Assembly (NCBI RefSeq): GCF_010500915.1
Contig: NZ_JAAAWP010000001.1
Span: 62,001-126,000 of the forward strand
From: Alteromonas hispanica
Lineage (GTDB): Bacteria; Pseudomonadota; Gammaproteobacteria; Enterobacterales; Alteromonadaceae
Direction: 5' to 3'
DNA: 64,000 bases
Every line of letters begins with the position of its first letter. Within the stretch, counting starts at the first letter, position 1. The notes below the pieces were generated by a model. The model had not been told where the DNA came from, did no database searches, and worked only from the letters and a program-made list of their open reading frames with translations. Position numbers and translations under genes: made by a program. Positions 40,695-49,532 of the stretch are shown one piece after another.

Positions 40695-42089
40695 ATGAAT
40701 AACGCTGAATCTCAAACTGGCGAAAGCATAGTGAGTAACTTGTTGGCTTATCAACACGTTTGGGAGGCTCCGCGTTTTTGCAAGCCATTAACTGCAACCT
40801 CACAAGACAGCACTAGAGAAAGCGTACAAATAAATACTCGCGCCGAGTTAGAAACCGCAGCGCAGAACCGATTAAAGCATGCGGTCTTGGCCGAACGTTT
40901 TCCCCAGGCACCCGCAGATTCACTATCGATGTGGATTGCGGATATGGATACCCAGCCGCATTCTGCTATTGCTACTGCCATAGCCCAATGTGCAAATGAA
41001 CGTTACGGGTATCAGACAGATACTCTGCAGAAAAGTGTTAGTTTATGGCATGGTGTGCCATCTGAAAACGTTATTGGTGTGGCCAGTGTAATAAGCGCTG
41101 TCGATGTGGCGTTGAAAACATTTTGCCGTAGTGGCGATGATGTCATGATTTTTGATACCACTTACGGGCCGTTGGTTGATTGCATTATCAACAATAATTT
41201 GAACGTTCATCGCGTTCCTTTTAAAACGGATACAAATAACGGCGCCAATAGACCTGGTAAAGATAAAAGCCCAATCGTAGACGTTAGCGTGCTATCTCAA
41301 AATGCCACTGCGTTTGTACTGTGTCATCCAAACAATCCTACTGGCACCGTACTCTCAGCAGATCTTCAAACAGAAATCATACAGTTTTGTCACCAAAATA
41401 ATATCACCATTATTACCGATGAGGTGCACAGTGAATTCGGTTTTGTTGATGAAGACAGTCCAGAAGCGATCCCGCTGTTTGGATCCGGTGTAGACAGGCG
41501 CCTGCAAAAAAACATTGTTCATGTTAACAGCGCGTCAAAAGCATTCAATCTCGCTGCTATCCCTGGTGGTTCCTACGCCATCATTGACGATAGTGAGCGA
41601 CGAGAAGCTTTTCGTGCCGCCATAACATCACGGCATTTAGATGCCAGTAATCTGTCGCAAATTGCATTGCAAGCTGCTTATAACAACTCAAAGCAATGGC
41701 TAGATGAAGTGCGAAGTGCGATTGCATTAAACCGCAAGCTAGTTCATTTGTATTTTAAAGAACATCATATTAAGTGTAGTTACACGATGGGGCAGGCGGG
41801 CTACTTTTTATGGTTATGCCTATCTGATGTACATCATGCTTTGCCGGCACAAAAAAATTCTACTGTGCAGACGCTAAGACAGGATCAGACGCAAGATATA
41901 AGTCTTTTGTTTGGGGGTAATGACAAATCAACTGTGTTTAAGCCGGCGTCAGATTTTGAAACCTGTATAAAGCGCGGCGTTGTTGGTAGCGATGGAAGTC
42001 TTTTCAATGCGCCAGGCTTTATTCGACTGAACCTTGCTTGCCACCCTTTGCAAATAATAGAAGCTTTAAATAGACTATTTTTCGTTTAA
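40695..42089 (+). CDS. ovoB: PLP-dependent C-S lyase, probable OvoB
   Basis: 464 residues of the MalY/PatB-type fold-type I aminotransferase family: MWIADMDTQPH, RYGYQTDT, LCHPNNPTGTVL, ITDEVHSEFGF, and the PLP-binding lysine in NSASKAFNLA. In ovothiol synthesis a PLP lyase (OvoB) cleaves 5-histidylcysteine sulfoxide to 5-thiohistidine; the location directly behind ovoA makes that role likely. An insert near residues 400-430 (QTLRQDQTQDISLLFGG) is longer than in MalY. The N-terminal ~45 residues are not family-like. The Shine-Dalgarno sequence is weak. A general cystathionine beta-lyase role cannot be excluded. Confidence 0.82.
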   Translation: MNNAESQTGESIVSNLLAYQHVWEAPRFCKPLTATSQDSTRESVQINTRAELETAAQNRLKHAVLAERFPQAPADSLSMWIADMDTQPHSAIATAIAQCANERYGYQTDTLQKSVSLWHGVPSENVIGVASVISAVDVALKTFCRSGDDVMIFDTTYGPLVDCIINNNLNVHRVPFKTDTNNGANRPGKDKSPIVDVSVLSQNATAFVLCHPNNPTGTVLSADLQTEIIQFCHQNNITIITDEVHSEFGFVDEDSPEAIPLFGSGVDRRLQKNIVHVNSASKAFNLAAIPGGSYAIIDDSERREAFRAAITSRHLDASNLSQIALQAAYNNSKQWLDEVRSAIALNRKLVHLYFKEHHIKCSYTMGQAGYFLWLCLSDVHHALPAQKNSTVQTLRQDQTQDISLLFGGNDKSTVFKPASDFETCIKRGVVGSDGSLFNAPGFIRLNLACHPLQIIEALNRLFFV

Positions 42090-42234
42090 CACGCCCTAAA
42101 CTAAAAAATGAAGTATGCTTCACCTTGGCGAATCTCGTGGTATTATGCCTACAGAGCCATTAAAAAATAATAAATCTATGCGTATAGCGATTTATACAAT
42201 CGTTTGTAAGACGCGATGTTAGTGAGACAATCTT

Positions 42235-42879
42235 GTGATCAAAATAATCCTAGTAGACGACCATGAATTGGTAAGGACAGGGATTCGACGCATATTGGAA
42301 GACGTCGATGGTTTTACTATTCTCGCTGAAGCGAAGAGCGGTGAAGATGCGGTTCAACTATGCAGAAAGAACGCGCCCGATGTTATATTGATGGATGTAA
42401 ATATGCCCGGCATTGGCGGTTTAGAGGCAACGAAAAAAATTGTGCGTATGTCTGAGAATACGCGAGTGATCTGTCTGTCTATGCATACCGAAAGCCCAAT
42501 ACCTATGCAGGTAATGGAAGCCGGGGCATACGGATTTTTGACTAAAGACGCCGAACCCGATGAAGTCATTCGAGCTATTCACAAAGTGGCTGCAGGTCAA
42601 AAATATGTTGATAGTGACGTGGCAAACAGCATTGCTATTGGAAGGCTATCACCGCGTTCAGACAATCCTTTTAACGATTTGTCTTCGCGAGAACTGAGCA
42701 TTGCCATGCGGTTGACTAAGGGCAAGCGCGTGCCCGAGATAGCCAGCGAGCTTAGCATCAACCCTAAAACGGTAAACACATACCGATATAGAATGTTTGA
42801 TAAACTTGGCGTGGCAACCGACGTAGAGCTGACTCATTTAGCGCTGCGCCACAAACTTATCGATTCAAATCTGCTATAG
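42235..42879 (+). CDS. uvrY: UvrY/GacA-type response regulator
   Basis: 214 residues, GTG start. Receiver domain with the acidic pair DDHELVRTGI, phospho-Asp in ILMDVNMPGIGGLEA and Lys in FLTKDAEP. A LuxR-type helix-turn-helix follows (LSSRELSIAMRLTKG, INPKTVNTYRYRMFDKL). It matches UvrY along its length and sits before uvrC, the E. coli order. It is the partner of a BarA/GacS kinase and acts through CsrB-type small RNAs. Confidence 0.95.
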   Translation: MIKIILVDDHELVRTGIRRILEDVDGFTILAEAKSGEDAVQLCRKNAPDVILMDVNMPGIGGLEATKKIVRMSENTRVICLSMHTESPIPMQVMEAGAYGFLTKDAEPDEVIRAIHKVAAGQKYVDSDVANSIAIGRLSPRSDNPFNDLSSRELSIAMRLTKGKRVPEIASELSINPKTVNTYRYRMFDKLGVATDVELTHLALRHKLIDSNLL

Positions 42880-42897
42880 GTAACAACCTCTTACATT

Positions 42898-44715
42898 ATG
42901 TCTGCATTCGACTCAGCAGCGTTTCTAAAAAATCTTACCTCCCAACCTGGCGTGTACCGAATGTACAGTGCTCAGGAGGAGGTCATTTATGTTGGAAAAG
43001 CGAAAAACTTAAAAAAACGTGTTTCTAGTTATTTTCGCACTAACGTGGATAACGCGAAAACACGATCGCTTGTCAGTCAAATAGCGCATATGGATGTCAC
43101 GGTTGTTAACAGTGAAACAGAGGCTTTTCTTTTAGAAAACAACTTCATAAAAAAATATAAGCCGCGATACAACGTGGTTATGCGCGATGACAAATCGTAT
43201 CCGTTTATATTTTTATCTGACCATGAACATCCTCGTCTATCTTTTCATCGCGGACCGAAGAAAAAGAAGGGCGAGTATTTTGGACCTTATCCCAGTGCTT
43301 GGTCGGTAAGAGAAAGCTTGCGCTCTATGCAGCGTATTTTTCCAGTACGTCAATGCGAAGACAGTTACTACCGGGCTCGCAGTCGCCCTTGCTTGCAATA
43401 TCAAATGCAACGATGCAGTGCACCTTGTGTCGAGGGGTATGTGTCTGATGAAGAATATAAAGAACAAGTAAATTTTGCCCGTTTGTTTTTAAAAGGAAAA
43501 AATCAACAGGTTATTGGTAGCTTGGTGAAGAACATGGAAAAGGCCAGTGAAGCGCTGAATTTCGAAGCTGCTGCGCGCTACCGAGATCAAATTAATGCCC
43601 TTCGCAAGGTACAAGAGCGTCAATGGGTTGCAGGTACACAAGACAACATGGATGTATTTGGCTTCGCGTTTAAAGGTAATATGGCGTGTATACAGGTTAT
43701 GTTTATTCGCGAAGGGCAACTTTTAGGCAGCAAGGCTTTTTTCCCAAAAGTGCCCAACATTGCCAATGAGAGCGAAGTTTTCGAGTCGTTCTTTTTACAG
43801 TTTTATTTGGCTGGAAATAAAACTATTCCACGTCAAATTGTTATGGCGCACACCTTAAGTGACGAAGCCGCTATAGTAGAGCTGCTAAGTAGCGAAGCTA
43901 ATCACAAAGTAACGTTCTTTAAAGGTGCTCGGGAAGAAAAGCGGCAGTACCTCGAACTAGCACAAACAAATGCTGAGTCTGCGCTTGATGCTCAGTACAG
44001 CCAACAGAAGTCGGTTTTTGCTCGCTACCTCGATTTAGAAGAGGCCATGGAAGTAGACAGCCCAATTCAGCGCATGGAATGTTTTGATATCAGCCATACC
44101 TCGGGACAACAAACAGTAGCCTCATGCGTGGTATTCAATAGAGAAGGGCCGTTAAAGAGTGATTACCGTCGATACAACATTGAGGGAATTACGCCAGGCG
44201 ACGATTATGCTGCAATGGCACAGGCGTTAAAGCGCCGGTATAAATCGGTGAAAGAAGTACAGAAAATACCTGATTTGCTGTTAATTGATGGTGGCAAGGG
44301 GCAACTAGCGCAAGCGGAGGCATTTTTCGAAGACTGGCCTCATGATAAAAAGCCTATGCTTTTAGGTGTTGCTAAAGGAACCACACGTAAGCCTGGCTTA
44401 GAAACATTGATACTTGCTGGCAGTCACGACGTGCTGCCAATGGAAAGTCATTCTCCAGCCCTGCATTTAGTACAACATATTCGAGATGAATCTCACCGCT
44501 TTGCTATAACCGGCCACAGGAACAGACGGCAAAAAGTAAAAAATACCTCAAGCCTTGAATCTATTCCAGGTGTTGGCGCTAAGCGTCGCCAAACGCTGTT
44601 GAAGTTTATGGGTGGCTTACATGGCCTGAAAAAAGCCAGTAAGGGTGAAATTGCCAGCGTACCCGGCATTAGCCAAGATCTAGCCGATACAATTTACGAC
44701 CACTTGCACCAATAA
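42898..44715 (+). CDS. uvrC: Excinuclease ABC subunit C
   Basis: 605 residues. The GIY-YIG nuclease begins at GVYRMYSAQEEVIYVGKAKNLKKRV; a UvrB-binding UVR segment lies near residue 205 (VIGSLVKNMEKASEALNFEAAARYRDQI); then the RNase H-like 5' incision domain (ECFDISH, DLLLIDGGKGQL) and C-terminal helix-hairpin-helix (IPGVGAKRR). It makes both incisions in nucleotide excision repair. Its start is 18 bases after uvrY. Confidence 0.97.
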   Translation: MSAFDSAAFLKNLTSQPGVYRMYSAQEEVIYVGKAKNLKKRVSSYFRTNVDNAKTRSLVSQIAHMDVTVVNSETEAFLLENNFIKKYKPRYNVVMRDDKSYPFIFLSDHEHPRLSFHRGPKKKKGEYFGPYPSAWSVRESLRSMQRIFPVRQCEDSYYRARSRPCLQYQMQRCSAPCVEGYVSDEEYKEQVNFARLFLKGKNQQVIGSLVKNMEKASEALNFEAAARYRDQINALRKVQERQWVAGTQDNMDVFGFAFKGNMACIQVMFIREGQLLGSKAFFPKVPNIANESEVFESFFLQFYLAGNKTIPRQIVMAHTLSDEAAIVELLSSEANHKVTFFKGAREEKRQYLELAQTNAESALDAQYSQQKSVFARYLDLEEAMEVDSPIQRMECFDISHTSGQQTVASCVVFNREGPLKSDYRRYNIEGITPGDDYAAMAQALKRRYKSVKEVQKIPDLLLIDGGKGQLAQAEAFFEDWPHDKKPMLLGVAKGTTRKPGLETLILAGSHDVLPMESHSPALHLVQHIRDESHRFAITGHRNRRQKVKNTSSLESIPGVGAKRRQTLLKFMGGLHGLKKASKGEIASVPGISQDLADTIYDHLHQ

Positions 44716-44827
44716 CATAGTGACTGGCAAGCAATAATGATTAAATTAAGGTAAGGTGTAGACAAATTAAAGCCGTAAAAGGCTAGCGCTAAAAATGCCC
44801 CTAGGGCAAAACTGAGATATATCTTTT

Positions 44828-45394
44828 ATGTGGAATGTTCCAAACTGCATTACTTTGTTCAGAGTAATTTTAATTCCTGTTTTCGTGGTTGTTTATTTTC
44901 TAGATTGGCGTTGGGCTCACGAGGCGGGGGCATTTGTATTTTGGCTTGCGGCCATTACCGATTGGTTTGATGGGTATTTAGCAAGAAAGTTACAGCAATC
45001 GACGCCGTTTGGTGCCTTTCTCGACCCTGTAGCAGATAAGCTTATTGTAGCTACGGCACTTCTCATGATTACTCATAGTTATGCAACTTTGTGGGTAACA
45101 CTTCCAGCCGTGGCATTATTAGTTCGTGAAATTTACGTATCTGCACTGCGTGAATGGATGGGCTCAAACGGTGTACGCGATGCTGTGAAAGTATCATTTA
45201 TTGGTAAAGCAAAAACTACAGCTCAAATGTTAGCCCTTATTGGCTTACTTTCAGGCTTAGAAACCTTTATGGGCTTTCCAATTTACTGGGTAACCCTAGG
45301 ATATATTTTACTTTATATCGCCGCGGTGCTGTCAATTTGGTCAATGCTTGTTTATACAAAAGCGGCCTGGCCACACTTGAAAGGCGGTGCGTAA
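44828..45394 (+). CDS. pgsA: CDP-diacylglycerol-glycerol-3-phosphate 3-phosphatidyltransferase
   Basis: 188 residues with four to six membrane helices and the CDP-alcohol phosphotransferase motif D-G-x2-A-R-x8-G-x3-D-x3-D, seen in WFDGYLARKL and FGAFLDPVADK. It makes phosphatidylglycerol phosphate at the inner membrane. The neighbours uvrC upstream and tRNA-Gly-Cys-Leu downstream are as in E. coli. Confidence 0.96.
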   Translation: MWNVPNCITLFRVILIPVFVVVYFLDWRWAHEAGAFVFWLAAITDWFDGYLARKLQQSTPFGAFLDPVADKLIVATALLMITHSYATLWVTLPAVALLVREIYVSALREWMGSNGVRDAVKVSFIGKAKTTAQMLALIGLLSGLETFMGFPIYWVTLGYILLYIAAVLSIWSMLVYTKAAWPHLKGGA

Positions 45395-45488
45395 AAACAA
45401 AATTGATCGCGCTTTAACCAAAGTGAATAAAAAAATAGCAAACGATCATAAAAACACGCATTTATCTCAATTTAAACGTTTTTTCGTA

Positions 45489-45516
45489 TTGACAGTTTTG
45501 ATTGGGTAGGTAGAAT
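45489..45516 (+). promoter_or_regulatory. Promoter of the tRNA-Gly-Cys-Leu operon
   Basis: Consensus TTGACA (45489-45494), 16-base spacer, TAGAAT (45511-45516), 53 bases before tRNA-Gly. Confidence 0.75.
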
Positions 45517-45569
45517 GCATCCCACATTTCGAGAGGACATAACCCAAACGAAGTGTACGATTTAAGAGT

Positions 45570-45645
<76 letters not shown>

Positions 45646-45710
45646 AAATCGCTGGAAAAAGTAATAGAAAGATTGACACTAGTCACAGTTTATTGCAGTC
45701 AGATTACTAA

Positions 45711-45784
45711 GGCGGAATGGCAGAATGGCTATGCAGCGGATTGCAAATCCGTGGATCTCGGTTCGACTCCGGGTTCCGCCTCCA
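45711..45784 (+). tRNA. tRNA-Cys(GCA)
   Basis: 74 bases. Acceptor GGCGGAA / TTCCGCC, anticodon loop TTGCAAA with GCA, T-loop GTTCGACTC, end TCCA. Confidence 0.97.
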
Positions 45785-45842
45785 TAATCTGCAACGCCAC
45801 ATCAGGTTCTACGCCTGACACCTCGCTGAAAAGCAACCCAAT

Positions 45843-45929
45843 GCCCGGGTGGTGAAATTGGTAGACACAAGGGATTTAAAATCCCTCGCTGGTAACAGCG
45901 TGCCGGTTCAAGTCCGGCCCCGGGCACCA
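45843..45929 (+). tRNA. tRNA-Leu(UAA), island attachment gene
   Basis: 87 bases, class II with long variable arm; acceptor GCCCGGG / CCCGGGC, anticodon loop TTTAAAA with TAA, T-loop GTTCAAGTC, ending ACCA. It is the leuZ position of E. coli. Its 3' 57 bases are repeated at 47070-47126 and its last bases again at 50391, marking it as an integration target. Confidence 0.97.
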
Positions 45930-46048
45930 TTCTTATTCATTAAAATCAATTAGTGAATAATGGTTTGAGGATTTCATATCTCCGCAAATCCTTCCCACAG
46001 CTGGGAGGTTGTGACGGACACAGGCATTTTGTGCCCTATAACGCGCCA

Positions 46049-46888
46049 TTATTCGTTGTATTCAATTGATTCGAAATAATCTCGAGTAAAGGTATGAAAC
46101 TGCCCAGTCATCTTCTCAGCCCAACCTGAAAGACGTTCGTCATTGCAATCTTTTAATAAGAGGCATATTTTTGTTATTTCGATACCTAGGTCATGGGCAA
46201 GATACTTTGAGCCGCCATTCGCGAGATAATCTTTGAGTAATTGGAGTGTTCTACTGGACTCAGACAGAAACAAGATGAAAGTCGGTATTAACTTCTTTTC
46301 AATAACAATTTCATCCGCAACGCTGTCATCGATATAAAACGATACAAGTTCTCTCAATGTTGTTTTATCACCGGCACCCCTGGGCTTGTGAACTTTGAGT
46401 TGCATAGACACGCCGTTCTCAGAGTCTAAAGTTGACATGTTTTGTTCGATTTCTAAAGCGGTGAACTGTTCGATAGCATTGCTTCATCGCGTGATGCTTT
46501 CAGCAAGTGCAGGGAGTATCAAAGACTTTTCGTTTAGTTCAGCAATTTTCAGCTGAATATCATTGTTCGCTTGCTGTTCTTCGAGTTGCTTGCCAATTTC
46601 AAATCGAGTGAGTCTTAATTCTTCAAGCTGATATCTGATCGATAAAACTAGCAATAAAATTGTTATGAACGATAGGAGTGGATTGAGGGTGCCTCCGAGG
46701 AAGTCACCAAATTGCGAAAATTGCTCAGTCTCTCCCCATTGATAGCCCCAAAACCTAACGCCATAAATAACAATGCTGAAAACAAAGAAACCGATAGCAA
46801 TCCAAATCAGTACCTTTGCATTGCTATCAAATAAACGCTCTGATGGGGATTTTTTATCTTCCGATTCACAATTAATTCGATCTTCCAT
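46049..46888 (-). pseudogene. Abortive-infection-like membrane protein gene split by one in-frame TGA
   Basis: A 134-codon frame (46888-46484) and a 129-codon frame (46438-46049) are in the same phase and separated only by a TGA at 46486-46484 plus 15 sense codons. Restoring that codon gives a 279-residue protein. The first part has two membrane helices (VLIWIAIGFFVFSIVIYGV, LLSFITILLLVLSI) around FGDFLGGTLNP, then a coiled coil (ELRLTRFEIGKQLEEQQ). This helix-FGDFxGGxLNP-helix layout matches, as I recall, putative phage abortive-infection proteins (putAbiC type). The second part has no signature I know. A real nonsense mutation is most likely; two separate genes are possible. Confidence 0.68.
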
Positions 46889-47069
46889 AGTGCAGCATGT
46901 CCTTTCAGTTAATCGGTTAGACTAGATTGATGATAATCGATTCGCAAATGATAGAACAGCTAGTAATGAAACTGTGTCCTGGTGTCTTTTTTGTGACTTT
47001 TGATCCCAAGTGTGGGATTTTGTGACATCGTGAGTTATTGAAATTTACAGGTGGAGAGGCCGTTCTATA

Positions 47070-47126
47070 GATTTAAAATCCCTTGCTGGTAACAGCGTGC
47101 CGGTTCAAGTCCGGCATCGGGCAGCA
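47070..47126 (+). repeat. Partial copy of tRNA-Leu 3' end (internal att site)
   Basis: 57 bases from the anticodon stem to the 3' end match tRNA-Leu 45873-45929 at 53 of 57 positions. The acceptor's 5' half and D-arm are absent, so it is not a functional tRNA. It is the scar expected from tRNA-targeted integration. Confidence 0.92.
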
Positions 47127-47136
47127 TTCCTAATAT

Positions 47137-47646
47137 GTGATAAAATCCTTTAAGCGCTTTTTCCTCATAAGAAACATGTTGTTAGTGATGTTTCTTGAAG
47201 TAGGAGAAGATAAAGAATTTAAGTTTTACCTTCCTAAAAACTCAGAGTCAGGGTCCGGTACAGTGAACGTGTCCCCACTTGCAGATCCGTTTGAGGCGTT
47301 AGCTGTTGATAAAGATGACAGCGAGCTTTGCGGGGTGTCGGTGTATGGTGGTTATATGTGCAATGACGAAATCACATTTAGAGAAGAGAGAAAACCAATC
47401 TTAAGCACTAACGCCTTTCAACAAACGCTTATTTACAGTGGAAAATCAGGAGAGGTAATTCAATTGGGCTATCGTGAATTTTCAAACAATATTGCTCGGC
47501 CCGCTTTTAATAATGACGTTTCATACGACCTCAGCGAGTCAAGAGTAGTGGGCTATAAAGGCGTTAGGCTTGAAATAATTAATGCGACTAATGAGTACAT
47601 AGAATACAAAGTAATTTCTAACTTTAATCGAGAAAGCCTCTATTAA
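47137..47646 (+). CDS. Hypothetical protein, probably missing its original 5' end
   Basis: 169 residues if started at GTG 47137, ten bases after the partial tRNA; ATG 47176 (MLLVMF) is another choice. No Shine-Dalgarno sequence is seen. The body (GTVNVSPLADPF, CGVSVYGGYMCNDEI, TLIYSGKSGEVIQLGYREFSNN, NEYIEYKVISNFN) is beta-rich and resembles orphan proteins of other proteobacteria that have a longer N-terminus with a signal peptide or lipobox. I cannot name the family. The break beside the tRNA scar suggests that integration removed the start. Confidence 0.5.
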   Translation: MIKSFKRFFLIRNMLLVMFLEVGEDKEFKFYLPKNSESGSGTVNVSPLADPFEALAVDKDDSELCGVSVYGGYMCNDEITFREERKPILSTNAFQQTLIYSGKSGEVIQLGYREFSNNIARPAFNNDVSYDLSESRVVGYKGVRLEIINATNEYIEYKVISNFNRESLY

Positions 47647-47796
47647 CAATTAGTTGCATTGTCAAGTTTAATAGCATTAACTGCCATTGGCCGTCTTGAA
47701 TCAGCTAATCTTTTACCTTGCTATGGTTTATCCGGATTCTTGCGTAAATTATGCTCTTTTGTTCTACAGAGCCATAGTCTCTATATCATTTCTTAA

Positions 47797-48012
47797 CTAC
47801 AAATAGTGCAAGTCATCAGGACTAATATCAATATCTAGTGCTTCATATATCCTAAGCACTAACTCATGTTGACTGAGTTGAGGTTGTTCACGTGAGAACT
47901 CTAATACGGCTTTCTCGGTTTTAACATCTACATAATTTTTATGCTGTATGTCGGGCGTCTCTTGCCGTTTCAGGGCGCAAGGGCTACCCTGATAGGATTG
48001 TTGGATATTGTC
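47797..48012 (-). pseudogene. Stopless coding remnant without a start codon
   Basis: On the minus strand a frame of about 71 codons reads coherent protein-like sequence (YQGSPCALKRQETPD, EKAVLEFSREQPQLSQHEL, ALDIDISPDDLHYL) ending in TAG. It has no ATG, GTG or TTG near its beginning and is preceded by TAA at 48015-48013. It looks like the C-terminal end of a lost gene. Family not recognised. The remainder of the 47647-48411 gap shows nothing else. Confidence 0.35.
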
Positions 48013-48411
48013 TTATGATTAACCTCTTTGACGTGAAGCGGCGTTCAAGCTACATAAGCTTTTCGATTAACACTAATATTCCGGGTTTCTTCTACATGCT
48101 AAGCCTTCTGATGCCGGTTACTTGGTTTATTAATTTAAAGATTATGATTTTGGGGCCAGCGAAGTGAGCGGTAAACACTTTTTTAACTTCGTTCTTCATC
48201 TAGATTTTCGATAAAAAATAGAGTGCTTGAGCGATGAATCTATTAGTTAGAAGTTGTTGCCATAATCTAAGGTATGGTTATTACATATTTTTCGGTGATG
48301 TTTAGTGAAGTAGATTGCAAGAGCCCCACACTTGAGCTTCAGCTATTGTAATTCAAAAAATTATATGTAGCGTATTCACTTAGAGGATATTAAACAAAAC
48401 AGGGACAGCCT

Positions 48412-49482
48412 ATGACACGCACATCTTTTCTACTCATTATGTTTATATTGATGCAACCCGCTGTGGCCACAACACATGACTTTTCGTGGACAAAGACGAC
48501 GTCTGAGGAGGATGAAAATGTCATTATACTGAATGGAGTAGATGATAGTGACTTTACGTTAAGCGTTATTATTTATAATTCTCAACCCAAGTATATCTAT
48601 TTTGGTGTATTTAATAACCTTGATAATGATGACGATAAAAAAATTTTGCCATTGTCGGTCAACGGTATTGAGGACCGGTTGAAACTCGCTGACACTGTTG
48701 ATGATTTATTGTTTTATCCGATATCAAATATTGCGTTTGCACATTTAATGGGAGCAGAGTCCTTTACGCTTGATGTATCAGGTGAAAAGATTATCAAGAC
48801 TGAAAAATTAAAGAATAGCTTTAAAGCCGCAACAAGAAAAAATATTGAGGTGAGTGGTGGGAAAGTTGCAGAACTGGCTGAAATTGTAGTTTGCCATCTA
48901 GAAACGATTTATCGGCGTGCTGCTGCAGATAATAGACTTGATGGAATGAGTGAAGAGGCTTCGCTCGAGGCTATAACTGAAAAATTATCTCAAGAAGGTC
49001 CACTAGAGCCTACCAATGAAAGTTTACTTCGTTATGCCAATCACGACATGTATAGAATCGGTGAAACTTTATTTAATGATAAGGATGCACGAGAAAAATT
49101 AATTTCAATGATTCTGAAACAGTGCAAGGACAAAAAAAATAAAAACGGTCAGCGTCAATCTTCTCTGAATAAAGAGCAAAACGCCAAATCACTTATTAGT
49201 GATTCTATGCTTAATATAATGGGTGGTTCGGAGGGCATTAACAGCATAGACGAAGAAGATCTCAAAATTTTTGCGGATAAATATGCAGAATGCTTTTTAA
49301 GGAAAATGCAAAAGTATTCACAGGAGTACTTTGAATTATATGTTGATAATATAAATGAAACACATTCATTACTTGAAGCGAGAAATCAAACGGTACTAGA
49401 CGGAATTAAACAAGGGATATCGGTGAACGATGATGAATTGAAAGGTTTAATTCGTCAGTGCGAGAGTGTTTTTACAAAATAA
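48412..49482 (+). CDS. Orphan secreted protein of the island
   Basis: 356 residues, no recognised family. A clear signal peptide (TRTSFLLIMFILMQPAVATT) predicts export, with a cut near residues 19-22. A beta-rich part follows (IILNGVDDSDFTLSVIIYN, KYIYFGVFNNLDNDDD), then a long helical, charged part from about residue 130 (KVAELAEIVVCHLETIYRRAA ends at ~170; ECFLRKMQKYSQEY near 300). Cysteines lie at about 160, 238, 294 and 350. It is intact, unlike its neighbours. AGGGACAGCCT precedes the ATG. Function is unknown. Confidence 0.75.
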   Translation: MTRTSFLLIMFILMQPAVATTHDFSWTKTTSEEDENVIILNGVDDSDFTLSVIIYNSQPKYIYFGVFNNLDNDDDKKILPLSVNGIEDRLKLADTVDDLLFYPISNIAFAHLMGAESFTLDVSGEKIIKTEKLKNSFKAATRKNIEVSGGKVAELAEIVVCHLETIYRRAAADNRLDGMSEEASLEAITEKLSQEGPLEPTNESLLRYANHDMYRIGETLFNDKDAREKLISMILKQCKDKKNKNGQRQSSLNKEQNAKSLISDSMLNIMGGSEGINSIDEEDLKIFADKYAECFLRKMQKYSQEYFELYVDNINETHSLLEARNQTVLDGIKQGISVNDDELKGLIRQCESVFTK

Positions 49483-49532
49483 TCAAGTTTTTATTAATGA
49501 GTAAATAAAGTCGAAAAAATGGATTAAAAGTT

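Noticed and set aside
40428..40757. 109-codon minus-strand frame with CRRT repeats
   Set aside because: It is the antisense of the ovoA end plus the 12-bp repeat; no start context.
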